NCBI GenBank assembly: GCA_013180625.2 | Contig: SNVD02009519.1 | Coordinates: 3,314,501 to 3,378,500 of the forward strand | Direction: 5' to 3' | DNA length: 64,000 nt | Source of the DNA: Boswellia sacra | Lineage: Eukaryota > Streptophyta > Magnoliopsida > Sapindales > Burseraceae | In this document: one piece after another, positions 23,101-35,287 of the stretch | Layout of the letters: the number at the start of each line of letters is the position of its first letter | How positions within the stretch are numbered: the first letter of the stretch is position 1 | Notes under the pieces: model-generated | The model's database searches: none | The model's input: only the letters and a program-made list of their open reading frames with translations | What the model was told of the DNA's origin: nothing | Made by a program: the position numbers and the translations under genes

Positions 23101-24043
23101 CAATACCTCTCGGGATCGGACACTTCAATGGGTTATATGAAAGATCAAGTTTGCTTAAAGACTTCAACATTGATAGTTCCTCAGGTAATGGTCCAGTTAT
23201 TGAACAAAACGGCGAAAAAAAGTTCTCAAGAAGTGAAAGTTGACCAATTTCTGGAGGCAACCGACCACTAAATGAGTTTATACCAAGATATAGATTAGTG
23301 AGGTTCTTCATGCTTCCAATTTCAGGTGGAATATTCCCAGACAAAGAATTGTTTGAGACATCCAGAGAAGACAAAGACTGCAAATTTGTAAACAGAGCGA
23401 TAGGGAGAGAACCTGAAAGGAGATTGTTACCCAGGTCCAGAAACTGAAGCTGTGTCAACTCGCCGAGTTGACTCGGCACTGTTCCAGTCAAGTTGTTGCC
23501 CGATAAATCAAGGGTCTTCAGCTGTTTCAGGTGTCCAAGCTCAGGTGGGATTTTTCCAGCGAAAAAGTTGAGTCCGAGCTTCAGCGTTTCGAGATGAGTC
23601 AACTCACCAAGTTCACTGGGGATGGAACCTGACAGCTGATTCTCATTCAGAGACAACTGTTGGAGACGCTTCACGTTCATTATCTGAGAGGGAATTCCGC
23701 CATAGAAACTGTTGCTTGAGAGGTCGAGAACTCTGAGGCTGGCGAAAGAGAAGAGAGAAGAAGAGAGGCGACCTCTGAGGAAGCAACCTGGAAGAGAAAG
23801 CGAAAAAACCCGGCCACCACCGGGTTCGCACGCGACACCAACCCAGTTGCAGTGCGACGTCGTTGCGTTCCATGAAGACAGGAGCTGCGGATTCTCAAGA
23901 GAGTCTCTGAACGAAATGAGACTCTCCCTTTCTGGGTTTCCTTCCTCAATCTCTGCAATTGCATTAGGTGTCACAACGAAGAACGCCAACACAATCACCC
24001 ACGTAAACAACTTCATCCTCCTCATCCCCAGCGCCATTACCAT
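20123..24043 (-). CDS. EMS1: LRR receptor-like kinase EMS1/EXS
   Basis: A single intronless frame of 1306 residues. Order: signal peptide (to about residue 30, LFTWVIVLAFFVVTPNAIA), LRR N-terminal domain with SSWNATTSHCNWVGVAC, roughly 30 leucine-rich repeats, a transmembrane helix near 941-962, then a Ser/Thr kinase domain from about 1032. The kinase is intact: GDGGFGTVYKA loop, Lys1056, HRDIKASN near 1152, DFG near 1172. EMS1-specific stretches include FSPFCSITGPLPEELSMLKS, LSFVQHHGVFDLSHNRLSG and EPLSINIAMFEQPLLKL. In Arabidopsis EMS1 perceives the TPD1 peptide at the plasma membrane to specify tapetum versus sporocytes in anthers. It is longer than the Arabidopsis protein (1192) by extra repeat sequence. 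Four in-frame Mets lie at the N-terminus (residues 1, 3, 7, 10), so the exact start is uncertain. Confidence 0.94.
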   Translation of the reverse strand: MVMALGMRRMKLFTWVIVLAFFVVTPNAIAEIEEGNPERESLISFRDSLENPQLLSSWNATTSHCNWVGVACEPGGGRVFSLSLPGCFLRGRLSSSLFSFASLRVLDLSSNSFYGGIPSQIMNVKRLQQLSLNENQLSGSIPSELGELTHLETLKLGLNFFAGKIPPELGHLKQLKTLDLSGNNLTGTVPSQLGELTQLQFLDLGNNLLSGSLPIALFTNLQSLSSLDVSNNSLSGNIPPEIGSMKNLTNLYLGINSFSGRLPPEIGQLSLLENFFSPFCSITGPLPEELSMLKSLSKLDLSYNPLKCPIPRGIGKLQNLSILNLVYTDINGSIPSELGNCKNLKTLMISFNSLSGSLPEELAELPMLTFSAEKNQLSGVLPSWFGKWNQVESVLLSSNHFTGKIPPEIGNCSLLKHISLSNNVLTGSIPREVCNSGSLMEIDLDGNSLSGSIEDVFLKCTNLTQLVLVSNQISGSIPEYLSELPLMVLDLDSNNFTGRIPVSLWNSMYLMEFSAANNMLEGSLSVEIGNAVGLERLVLSNNLLKGHLPEEIGNLTALSVLNLNSNLFEGAIPEKLGDCAALTTLDLGNNNFSGSIPERIADLAQLQCLVLSHNNLSGPIPWKPSSYFRQANMPDLSFVQHHGVFDLSHNRLSGLIPEELGRCVVVVDLLLGNNMLSGKIPGSLSGLKNLTTLDLSGNLLTGSIPPEFGDSLKLQGLYLGNNHLTGTIPGSLGCLGSLVKLNLTGNKLSGSVPDSFGNLRELTHLDLSDNELDGKLPSSLSQMLNLVGLYVQQNKLSGPVNELFPNSMSWRIETMNLSDNFFDGTLPRSLGNLSYLTNLDLHKNKFTGEIPPELGNLMQLEYFDVSSNMLSGQIPEKICNLVDLMYLNLAENRLEGLVPRSGVCLNLSKVSLAGNKDLCGGVMGLDCHIKTVGKSAVLSSWGLAIIVIGSAFIILSVVYALRRWIIRSRMQNEPEETEESKLSSFTDQNLYFLSSSRSKEPLSINIAMFEQPLLKLTLVDILEATSNFCKTNIIGDGGFGTVYKAVLPDGRTVAVKKLSQAKTQGHREFTAEMETLGKVKHQNLVPLLGYCSFGEEKLLVYEYMVNGSLDLWLRNRTGALEVLDWAKRCKIACGAARGLAFLHHGFIPHIIHRDIKASNILLNEDFEAKVADFGLARLISACETHVSTDIAGTFGYIPPEYGQSGRSTTKGDVYSFGVILLELVTGKEPTGPDFKEKEGGNLVGWVFQKIKKGQAADVLDPTILKADSKPMMLKMLQIAVVCLSDNPADRPTMLHVLKFLKGIKHD

Positions 24044-26690
24044 CGCAGAGAAGAAAATGAAAGCTAGTTCATATAAAAAATATAATGAAACTCGGAACAG
24101 AAGCCATAGTTGCAGAAATGAAGACGAAGAAGAAGCGGCATAGCCAATAGCTAAGCTTAGTAGTAATACTGAGCTATCGTGAGTGAGAGAGAGGGCAGTT
24201 TCATTTGTCAGAAAGCGGCACGCAACTCACGTGTCATCATGAGCTTTTTACTTTGTAGTAACGGAAATTCTTTTGCTTTTCAAACAAGTCCCTGAAAAAA
24301 GTGAGAGGACTCTATTATTAAGAAATTATCGTAAAGGACATTAATATGCACATTTTAAAAATTTGGACAGAATTGTTTTTCACTTTTATATTTGGAAGCT
24401 ATCGATTGCAAAAGCGAAGGCTACTTCTGAGAATCCGGGTCTTGTCTCTTCCACTATTTTGTCTTTATCTTTTTAATCCTTTCTTTTTGTTTTCTTCGTT
24501 TTTTATGGGAGAATCTTCCTAGACATTAATAAAATGTTTATAATCCCTCTTCCCATGACATTTTAAGGAGGAAAAAAAAAAGGGTTTTTAATCAATTGGA
24601 ATCTTTCTTTATTTATGCTCTGCAATTTAAATGACTCAAATATTTATAAGATACAAGAATAATTGATCTTAAAGTCGCAAATAACATGTTTAAGAGAATT
24701 TTCATATATCAATAAAAATGAAAAATATTTTATTAATATTTTTCTTTTTCATGGTTTGGGCACCATGTGTGATGGAAGTTCGTTGGTTTAGAAGGGAGTT
24801 GTCTCTCGCCTTAGGTGGATGATTAACTTTAGAATCTTTCTTTTATTACTATTCTACTCATCCAATTTATCAAAGTTTCCTGAAAGGAAAGAGTTTAAAT
24901 TTTTAATAATAACATATTAAAACCTTAATTAAGAACATTAGAGTATTAATGAACTTAAGATTAGAGTAAGCTTCGGCAATTACACTCCAATTATTAGTGA
25001 GCATATTATATTAAACAACGATTCTCGGTCAACTATTTATGTAGATAAATTCATACATTTCAATATTTTACACGGGTTAAAAAACAAAATAGTTATAAAA
25101 TGAAAACAGAAAAATAATTTTATTACTCATATGGGGCCTACAATATCTGAAACAGCAGTGGTCCTACCCAGTTAGGTGGCCCGCAAATGCAGGGGTGTAG
25201 TCAGTGAGTCCAACGTGAGGCCCACTTATTATTGGAGTCGAAAGAACTTATGAGACACGCAGGCACGACTATTTGGGTCAATTGGTCACTTCTGCTAGTA
25301 TCCAAGATTTGCAATTGAATTCCCAAAACTGCCCCCGAAATTCGGTGATGCCAAAAGGGCAGTGAGGGGTTGTTTTCGTCGAATTCGTCCGACTTTGTTC
25401 TTCAGGAGGGGAAAATGTACAATGATGAGACGGGAGAGAGAATAACAAAGAGAGGGAGAGGGCTGATGCCCTGACGAAGGATTAGCTGTCTCTTCAGAGG
25501 AAGCAAATCATATCAATAAACAAGAATGGAATTTCTTGAGTGGTCCTGCCTTTGGCTTTGGCTTTTGCCTTGCATCGGTTTTCTATACATATTCCATTTT
25601 CGTTTTCTTGTCCTTTTACATCGTTTCAAAAGTTTCACTTTTCAATCCCAAAATGTTGTTGCAATGCAAAACCCTATGCAATTCAATTTTGGCTTTATCT
25701 TGAGGAGGTTGATTGATGGGTATTCACATTTCTAATATTTGAGCGCTTTTCGTGATATTAATGAACCTTTTAAGTGGGTGGGAAGTGGGAAACAAGTATA
25801 AATTAGGTAAATTATACAGATAATGAATGTGTAACAACTACTTGTATTTGTAAGGCCATGAACTGGAAACCTTAATTAAGATGAACGCATTAATGAGTCT
25901 GTTAATTTTAACTTTGAAAGCTGCTTCTCTTGGAGCAAAGCTGCTCGTGCCATGAAACTTTGTTTTTGGCTCAGAAAACTTTTAATTGTCCTATTGGGCA
26001 GAGGCACAGCCCCTTTATCACAAGATACCATATTCTGATACACCATCATTACTCGCACAACTGAACACAACTGCTCTCTGTGTTCAGTATGACATGTGAC
26101 CAAACCAGAGGTCTTTTTTTTCTTTGTTTTTACTTCCATTTTTCTATTTAATGCTTAGGTTCAAGTGCTTATACGAAATATCTGTTGATCTTGAGAATCT
26201 TTGAAGACTTCTAAGAATGACACCGAGACAAAAAAAAAAAAAAAAAAACTAGATAAAATGGTTGAGATATATATACTAAGAAAAAAAATTGAAGCAGCTG
26301 AAATCATCAAGTGATGTTTTAAATACTGCAACAAATGCATGAAACTCGTATTGGTGGTGGGTGCAGTTTTGGTGGGTCATCAGTGATGGTAAGCTGAAGC
26401 TTTCTTAACAAAGCAAAAAAAGCATTTAACTCAAGGGGAGGTTCTGGTTTTGGGTTGGGGAGACAGTCAATTATGCGTGTACGCTTTGAACTTATAGAGC
26501 AAAGAAATCTTTTAGTTGATTAATATGCAAATATAAGCTTTGTGGTGGAAGTTTTGGGACTCTAAATAGATGCCAAAAGTGGAAGATTTAGAAGGGTTTT
26601 TGAAGTGACTTTGGCTGACTCTATAAGTAACTGATTTCACTTACCAGTCACTGCTTACTGCTGACTGCTTTTAATATTTGCCATTTCTTT
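24044..26690. other. EMS1 upstream region and intergenic DNA
   Basis: The first 150 bases are probably EMS1 leader. A mixed-composition block near 25140-25560 includes a purine-rich run around 25430. It contains a 69-codon frame at 25526-25735 that I cannot tie to any family. No gene supported. Confidence 0.4.
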
Positions 26691-27000
26691 TATTGGTTAG
26701 TCACTCTATATATCGCTGCTCTCTCATCTCTCTCAGTTCAACGTAGAAACTGGCACTGGAAAATGATATGGGTGACACACAGGGAGATTCCTGCTGTGTT
26801 TTCTCTTTCTATTCGATGACGGAGTGATGGTTTAATGCCGTGGATCCAGATTAAAAGAAGTGCTTTGGGTTGAGAGTAATTGTCCTGTCTCTATCTTCAT
26901 ATTATGGTAGCTTTGAAACCGCTTGCAATTTCTCATTTGGCGCATGCATTTCGCCAGTTGTTTTAGAGTATTGGAATCTTCCTTTCATACTAGAAAGACT
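26691..27000 (+). ncRNA. Promoter-like segment with possible non-coding transcript
   Basis: ATTGGTTAG (inverted CCAAT box, 26691), CTCTATATATCGC (TATA-like, from 26704) and then a CT-rich leader resemble a plant core promoter at normal spacing. No long frame follows; the first ATG (26763) opens an 18-codon frame ending at 26819. This could be a non-coding RNA or chance. It does not fold into, or match, any microRNA I can recall. Confidence 0.25.
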
Positions 27001-27482
27001 TGCATAGATCAGACTCACCTCGTTATTTTACTAATTCGATGGGCCTATCCAATTAGAGAATAACATACTATTATCAGGAGAGGATTAAAAAAATCAAATA
27101 ACTAACTTAAAAAAAATTAAACCAATTCAGTATTGATAATTAAAAAAAGTTTAAAAATAATATTTTACTAAACATATGACAAAATATAAATGTTTGGGCA
27201 TACCACATCAATAAAATGATGTGGTATGCCAGGCTCAACTAATAATTTTCTACGTATATGATTTTTACAATAGGCCACAACCCATAAATTGCAACCAACA
27301 TATCTTTAAAATAAACATATCTTTTATTCTTATGCAGGGGTGAAAATTAAATTAGAAGAGAATTCTGATTCATTCTTATATATAAGGCAAATCCAGTGTC
27401 ATGAACATGGTATGTCTATAAAAACATAAAAATGTTACTCAGATTGCTCATAATGTGCTGCTCAGCATGAAGAATAAATCTG

Positions 27483-27530
<48 letters not shown>

Positions 27531-30500
27531 TGAGACCATCCAGAGTTTTAAAGCCTAAAAAGCAACCTATGATGCTTGGGACTTAATATTGTTCAACAAG
27601 TGAAGAAGCAATCCAGCCCAATAGGGATAGTATTCAAGCGTTCATGAAATCTTTGTAGCTGTCCAACATCGATCAGCAGCTCATTGTTGAAGGCTATCCT
27701 AGGGTATTATTAAATGGACAACACAGGTAGTTGGACATATCTGGCTTGCATTGAGTAGGAAAATTTGTGCATTAACTATGTATATAAATACACTAGGGGC
27801 ACTACGTTGTCTTCTTATAATGCTGAAAGCAATAATTAACGTTTCCCAGCAGTCAATTAACGAGCCTACGCGGGTAGTTAGCAGGCTAGCAGCCAGTAGT
27901 GACAATTAACAGGCATCACTTCATGAGCCATCAACTAGGTAGCTAGATATATGACAATTAATAGGCAAGACTTAGACTGGGGTTGTAAATAATAAGTTGG
28001 AGAGAGTAAGGGCTATAATGAGTATATATAGCACTCTATAAATCTTTTAGCTAGCTTTAATTTCTAAATAGATCTTGTTCGATACAATAAACTTAGGAGT
28101 TCTACTCTCCCTCTCCCTTTTTTTTAAAATGATCATCTTTCTTGATTTCGCAAGAATTCTAGCTAGTTGGATAGTGGATATATACCAATATATAAGTCAC
28201 AGGAAAGTCAGGAAAATTATAACGCTTTTTTGCAATTTGCCTACTTTTCAATATTTTACTATTTGTATAGAAAGATATGCATACAAGTGTCTCAAATTAA
28301 TCATGTGATAGATACTTTGATACTTAATTCATAATTGAAATTATAAGTCTACATTCAGATCGTTGCATGGTGGCAAATACAAAAATTAGAAGGCTAAAGC
28401 TAAAATTTTTTTAGTCCAAACTCTAATCCCATCTAGCAAACGCATGCAGCAAAAGTCTAAGTCTAACCCACTTGCCGGAATGGCTGTATACTTTATATAT
28501 TGGTCTATGAATTTTTGTTCGTTAAATTGAACCTTAAATTCTCTTAATTATTAATTGTAACACTAATAGAAAGCCAGCTGCGTCCATTACCAAGGTAAAC
28601 AGATCTTCAGCCAATATATGTCACGGTGATTTCTGGTGGTGGGAATGAAGGAGTTTAGCACGGTTCATTACGGTGGAGGTTTTCGATGATGATTGGATTG
28701 GAATGAGCAAGTATAGGCTCGATGTTGGAAGAAAAGTCCATAAAGCCTCTAGGTGAGGCAATTGGGCTAGGCAGCATCGTGCATGCGTGAATCCATTTAA
28801 AGAGGGAAGATTTTATTATGATTGTTTCATATTTCTAGGTTTTAGAGGGCTTTGCAAACATGAGAACCCGGGAAAGCTTTATTAACAGAAAGAAGCAGAA
28901 AGAACTTGACTAAACTGTATTGTGAATATTTTTTGCTTGTTTTTGACGAAGGGTTTTGCAACCTTAATCGAGCTGCCGCAGCAAGAGAAAGTTGCGGAGC
29001 TGATACAGTTTGTAAATATACTATTCATCCGATCATTCCATAACAGTTAGAGAATAATATAGAAATGTAGAAGGTCGTGCAAACCAATGGCTGTACGATT
29101 TTATTTGATTTTAAAAGATAACTAAATGAGAAACATCAAGATTAAAATCTAATATGTTTGAAAGGAAAACTCAATCAAAATATAGGAATTATAGTAATGA
29201 GCTGATGAGAAAATGAGTAAATATATTATATGAATGGATCAATGCAGACTATAAATATAATATAAAAACAATTGTTATAGTACCATGAAAAGCGTAAAAC
29301 ATGATTTTGTAATCATATTAACAATAGTTTCATATCACTATTTTAATTTTATGACGCGTTTGACATCCTTGTATATAAAACAACGGATTTATCATTGTTA
29401 TATAACAAGATCATTTTAATTTTTTTTTGAAGAAATAAAAATAATAATAAATATTACTATAACTTTGCTCGAGGATCAGCTTGAGTTTAGGACTTATAAG
29501 GAGATATCTGGGATTTTTTTTTAAAAAATCTTTTCACAGTCTTTTCTAACTCCAATTTCATTTCATTTAAAACATCTTACATCTCGATAACAAAATTGAA
29601 ATGTGTTGGTAATTTTTTGTCTTGTTCTCTCAGTTCATGATATTGATGACACATTATTCGGGGTATATATGCTTTCACTAGTCCTTAAATTTTTCAAGAC
29701 ACGCACAAACATTGTATATATAATATTGGGAGTAAAAAAATATGGTAAACATGCAACTATATCTATGGATGACAATGACATGAAACAATATGCTTCACAA
29801 TATTACGACAAGTATTAGATGATCGGCCCCGTTCGGTTGGAGTAATTCTGGGGGTAGAGGAATTCAGATTCCTAAGGAATTCTAAATGCTACGATTGCAA
29901 GAATTGAGTGAGGAAAAAGGATTATCTACAATCATATTTAATCAAACATGCACGCTTTTGTTTCCACTCCTCAAGTGGAGGAAACCGATTTAAGTACAAA
30001 CATCTTCCTATGTATATATATGTATTATAAAACTTTAAACAAAATAACTAGTTAAAAGTAATGCTTTTACATACAGAAGTCCCATACTAAATCTAATTTT
30101 CTCTTAAATTGAGTTTAGGTTTCATATGATTGATAAATCACAGCGGCAGGCTGAGGTGAGACTGAGAATGAGACGCTAGCTATAGTGTAGTAGATGTGGT
30201 TCGATGTCCAGGAGAATGACACAATGACAAACTTTGACGGAAAAGATTCAACTTCTCCAAAAGGGTGGAAACGTGTCAATACAAGAATGGAATCGAACGG
30301 AAAATTTGCCTTAATTTATGCTGTAGATTTGAGAAATGTAATGTCAATCAAATTAAGAATATGAAAAGAAGCTTGTTGTGCTGAGTTCCCCGTCGCTTAT
30401 TATTAACTAATTAATTGTATTTGGAGGCATGTTATTCTTTCACCATCAAGGACGTGTCAAAATAAGAGTTGTTTATCACATCCGGGCCCTATGGACGATT

Positions 30501-30879
30501 AGACAATTGGCTGCACTGATCTTGAAATTCCATTGGTATCTTAGCTTTACGTGATCAATGAATACAGCATGCTTAAAAGCTGTCATTCATGGCCACTGTG
30601 TATATATACACCTATGCATATTACTTTTCTAGAGTCTTATTTCTCAAAATTAATAGTAATTGGCTGTCTAGGATGCTAAATACTTGCATCTGTTGGCTGC
30701 CACTGATTCTCTTAATAGGTTTTCTTTTGAAGTATCAACTGTCAAATCAGGTTTTGTTTTTATACATAAAGTATCCAATTCTTTTTTTTAATTAAAAAAA
30801 AGGAGAAGAAATGCGGCCAAAATTTTGGTTTAAACAATATACAGAAATTATATATAAAAACAAAAAAAAAGATTAAAAG
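27001..30879. other. Intergenic AT-rich DNA
   Basis: No gene supported. A short block near 29825 beginning GGCCCCGTTCGGTTGGAG looks like the end of a transposon but no partner end was found. Confidence 0.4.
27484..27528. repeat. (TA)n microsatellite
   Basis: About 22 uninterrupted TA dinucleotides. Likely polymorphic. Confidence 0.95.
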
Positions 30880-31477
30880 TAGAAATGATAATTTTCGACA
30901 CGACATGTGAACAAGACTTGAGACGATTTAAGCAGATTTGGGTTTTGGTATATTCGTATTCGTATCGTGTTCGTATTGAAGATTTTAACCCATTTAATAA
31001 TCGTGTCGTATTCGGATTGAGAATCTTCAATACGCGAACACGATTATGACACAATCTCGTTTATGACACAAGTAACACGAATATATATTATACACGATTG
31101 ATATGATAACACGATTAACACGAATATTGACACGATTACAAAATAATATTAAATTTAAAAATATTAAACTTAGGATATTTATGTCATTTAACAAAAATTG
31201 GAAACTTAATTCTGCAACGTGTCATAATCGTGTCAATCATGTAAACGTATCTTAATCGTATTAGATAGGTCATGTTCGTGTCTAACACGAGCACGACCCG
31301 TTTATTATTCGTGTCAGCGTATTGTGTCGTGTTACCTATTTAATAATCGTGTCGTATTCATATTGAATCTTAGTGATACGAATAATATACCAGTCGTGTT
31401 CGTGTTGGATCAATCTTTATCGTGTCACAACTCAATATGATACAAACACAATCTGTGAACATGAATTGCCACCCCTA
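30880..31477 (-). mobile_element. Non-autonomous hAT-like repeat, copy 2
   Basis: Matches the repeat at 1586-2382 when read on the opposite strand, including CACGATTATTAAAT, AATAATAAACGGGTCGT-like and GTTAAATGACA blocks. The right end is GCCACCCCTA; the left end TAGAAATGATAATTTTCG is its decayed inverse. Flanking octamers ATTAAAAG and GTTAAGAG match at 6 of 8 positions, consistent with an aged 8-bp hAT target duplication. It is about 200 bp shorter than copy 1. No coding capacity. Confidence 0.7.
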
Positions 31478-31854
31478 GTTAAGAGTTAAATTTTCAACTA
31501 GTTTAAAGTTTTCTTAATTGTCTAATTGAAAGTTTAATTTTACAGATAGAAAAACATTTTTGATAAGTTTTAAGTGCATTGAATAATTGAATAATCATTG
31601 CTTGTCAACTAATAATGACTAACAAGTAACTTATTCATCAAATCTTATAAAACTTAATGATCTAATTTGATAAGTTCGTTATATTCAATAAGAAATTATA
31701 TTAATTAATTCTTAAACTCATCAATTAGTTAAATAATAAAAAAATAAGATTTAATTAAATTTTAGACCACCATTCTAATTAAACTTGTTATTTTTTTTTA
31801 TTGTTCGAGAATTTGTTCCCCTTTTTACAGATGAAAAAATTTGTTGTATATAAT

Positions 31855-32303
31855 TGATGAGGAACGGGGTTCCTCAAGTTAACAGAAAGGAAGGGAGATG
31901 TAGACAGAGGAAAGGGGAGAAATAATAGAAGAAATTTGGGGAAGAAGTAGAGTGAAAATTGAGGGAGAAATAATCTTTTTACTAAAAGATCAAAAAACAA
32001 TAACAACCAAGTCTGAAAATAACATAACTGAAGGTTCCTATTTATAGGACCTTAAAGTATAGTTCTACTAGGAAATAAAATCCTATTAGGAAATAGAATC
32101 ATAATCCTAGTTTAACTAGAAAATATCAAAATTAAATCCTAAATAAAATAGTAAACTATTAATTTAGGAAAATGACTCAAATTAGGATTACTCCTGATTT
32201 AGGAAGTCAAAATCCCTAATAATAGTCAAAATCCCTAATTCATTAAAATCCCTAAAATCAAAATTATAAATTCCTAATTTATAATCTAATACGTCCTACA
32301 TCA
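31855..32303 (-). repeat. 3' LTR of the gag-only element (449 bp)
   Basis: Near-identical to 36109-36644 except for small changes and the absence of an 87-bp block. Adjacent purine tract AAGAGGGAGAGAAT (minus strand, just right of 32303) marks it as the 3' LTR. Confidence 0.85.
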
Positions 32304-32358
32304 ATTCTCTCCCTCTTGAAAAACTCGACTCCTGACAAGTTGGCTAGAAAAAACTCCA

Positions 32359-33858
32359 TCAAAGCGCCAGAGGTGGATGTGCCAAATGAACAAGGAAACG
32401 GCCAAGTATATCACGAACATAGCATAAATTCTTCAAGAGCTGGGATAAGACAATAGGCCCTGCAAGCATGAGACAAGAAAGCATTGGAGGCTTGGAATGG
32501 CCTCGGTAAGCACACAATTCTTCCTCTTTAACCATTGAACTAAAAGTTAATTCCACAGGCACATGAGATAAAGAAGCATACAATTCAAGCCTAGGGATGG
32601 GCATAGGTTGAATAAGCAAAGTTAAAGAGCTATGGTTGCTTGACATTTGGGTAGTGGGCTTGGCAGGCTTTAAAGTGATGGTTGTACCATTGTGAGAAAA
32701 GGTATAGGTGTTATCTCTCCCATGATTGGTAACATTCATGTCATAGAGCCAAGGTCTTCCGAGAAGAATATGAGCTACATTCATAGGAACAACATCACAA
32801 TATATGTTGGCATGATAAGATCCAAATATTAGAGGAACTAAGCACCTTTCAGTGACATCCAAAGAAGTTTTATCAATCCAAGCTACTTTAAAAGGATGTG
32901 GGTGGGGTTCGGTTGTAAGTTGTAGCCTAGAAATTGTGGATTTAGAAACCACATTCATAGCACTTCCACTATCAATCACTAACTTACAAACCCTTCCCTT
33001 ACAAGGAATAAAAGTATGGAAAATGTTATTACGTCTCCAATCTTCTTTTTTGGGCATGGCTAAAATATTTCTCACAACATTAATTTGAGGTATATCATCA
33101 TCTAACCCCAAATCTTCATCAGTAGCTTCTAAAGATTCAAGAACCTCTCCTATGGGTGGGTCATGTATTTCTTCTAGCACTAAAGTGCGATGAGGACAAC
33201 GAGAAGCAATATGACCTTTGACATGACAATGGTGACACACAATTTGGGAATTACTAGGATAAGAACTAGAATTGGCAAATGACCTTTCCCTATTTGTGTT
33301 TGTTTGGGTAGTCTTGGGTTGGGAAAAAGTGTTTGAGTTCTCAAAGGATCTTGATGAAAGTGATTGCATGGGAGTTTGCTTCGGGTTAGGATATTGAAGA
33401 AAATGTTCTACTTCAATGGCTTTGTAGTAGGCTTCATCTAAAGTCGTTGGGGAATGCAAATTAACTAGTCGTTGAATATCAAAGCGGAGCTCATGGATAA
33501 ACCTAGACCTAGTGATGTCATCCTCTTCAGAAATCCCACTACTAACCATAAGATTATTGAACTTATGTAGGTAATCAGTGACACTCAAAGATCCTTGTTT
33601 AAGATTAAACATTTGGGAAAGCAATTGGGTTTTGTAAGTAGGGGGTACATACTTTCTGTGTAACCTAGACTTCATGTCATCCCAAGTAAGAACTTTCCCT
33701 TCGCGCTCTACCTCTCGCTCTACAATTTGCCAATGTTGTTTTGCAAGCCCGACCAACTTAAGTTTAGCAAGACGAATTTGTAACTCATCCGATATGTTAA
33801 ACCACCCAAAATATTCCTCTATAGCAGCTAACCAATCTAAGAATGCATTAGGATCCAT
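32359..33858 (-). pseudogene. Retroelement gag and aspartic protease, broken
   Basis: An open frame of 499 residues, but only the C-terminal piece of a once longer protein. Residues 1-150 resemble the Retrotrans_gag domain (FLDWLAAIEEYF, HRKYVPP, GSLSVTDYLHKF). A CCHC knuckle, CHHCHVKGHIASRC, starts at 208. The protease motif VIDSGSAMNVVS has its catalytic Asp at about 296, followed by HILLGRPWL. No polymerase domains follow. The true 5' part lies at 35288-35741 beyond the inserted LTR. That part has an in-frame stop and a frameshift, so the gene is not functional. Confidence 0.85.
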
Positions 33859-33876
33859 CCTACCATCAAATTCAGG

Positions 33877-35287
33877 TGATCGGTGTCTATTTATGTATTA
33901 CTTTTATATCAATTCGTCCATGTTTTTTTGCTATATTCCGTGGTATTTTTATGTTTTTGTGTGTTTTGATGTTTGTAGGAGTTTTGGAGCAACTTGCACA
34001 AAAATGGAGTAAAACCCTTCATTTTCACCTCTGCTAGTCAGTGATCTTCTCGGATTTAATTGTATTGATATACAATGAACCCGATGACATATTATATACC
34101 GTTGGAAAGCTCTCGAAGTCTATTTTCTGGAGAAATTTACGGTTTATAAATCCATTCAGTGTACCAAAAGTTGTAATCAAAACAGTGTGAGAAGTATAGA
34201 AATATAATTCCACAAATCACTGTAGCATGTATAATACGGGGCACTGTAGCAAGTCACTGTAGCAGAGTATTTAAACACATTTTAGGGTTTTATTTTGATA
34301 ACTTGAAGAGGGGAGAACGTGGTGGAGGCTGCAGCTCTGGAATTCTTTCATCTCTTGGAGTTCTTGAAGGAGAAAGGAAGCTTGGAAAGAGGAAGAACTA
34401 CAATCCAAAGAGAATTACATCAAATTTGCTAAGTTTTTCCCTTCCCTTTCATTTTCTGGAATGTCTCCATGTTGTATTGTATTTACCACGTTCTTAAACA
34501 TGTGTAACTGAATCTGAATTGGTTGAGGGTGATTTCAAAGCCCCTGATATGGTTTTTGTAAGTTGATTGTGTAAGGAATTGTTATCCAATTCTCTAATTG
34601 AAGTTGCTTGTATTCTCCCATATTTAATGCTTATGATTGCTTGCTGATTGTATTTGAGTGGCCAACTGAATATAATCTGGTTGTGATTTATTGCTAGACT
34701 AGAAATCTTGATCCGTAATTGTCTTGAATTTCTAATCATTAGTAGCAAAATTGTGATCAGAGATTACAATTGGAGAATATAACCTAAGTTAAATAATCCG
34801 AGCTTGTGTGTTTATTGCTTAGATCAACCTATCTTTCTTATCATAATGCATCCATTGAATTAAACTCAGAGAGCTTGTTCTAGGTTGTTTAATGGATAGA
34901 GATTAAATAAAGAGCTTGTTTTATTTAACAACAAAGTAAGGAAAGATTGGGGTAATAGAGCTTGTTATTATCTACGGTTGATAACTTCAATGCTGTAATT
35001 AGATGACAATTCTACAATTAATTCGCAAATCCATATCTTGTGGTAGAGAAGGATCCCTTAACCAGCTTTCTCCCATTGATTTTTCATTCAAATTTACTTT
35101 CTGTTTTGTTATTCTTTACTTGCATTCTTATTTCATTTAGTAAAGCATTCAACAAAAATCCCCCCTGTTTAGTTTATTGTTGCTGGAAATAACAAATTCA
35201 ATTAGAATCAATCCTCGTGGGAACGATATCTTACTTATCACTTTATTACTTGTGCGACTAGTATACTTACTAGTTTCGAACGCATCA
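33877..35287 (+). mobile_element. Solo LTR of a second Gypsy-type family, inserted in gag
   Basis: 1411 bp beginning TGATCGGTGTC and ending AACGCATCA, flanked on both sides by the 5-bp duplication TCAGG (33872-33876 and 35288-35292). It has no coding content. The leader-like text TTGGAAAGCTCTCGAAGTC and the ending AATCAATCC...GCATCA are reminiscent of Athila/Tat-group LTRs, an inference from memory. The insertion sits inside the gag reading frame of the older element, so it is younger. Confidence 0.85.

Noticed and set aside
26763..26819. Possible microRNA398-like segment (GGGTGACACACAGG with CTGTGTTTTC nearby)
   Set aside because: The sequences do not match mature miR398 and do not form a long stem.
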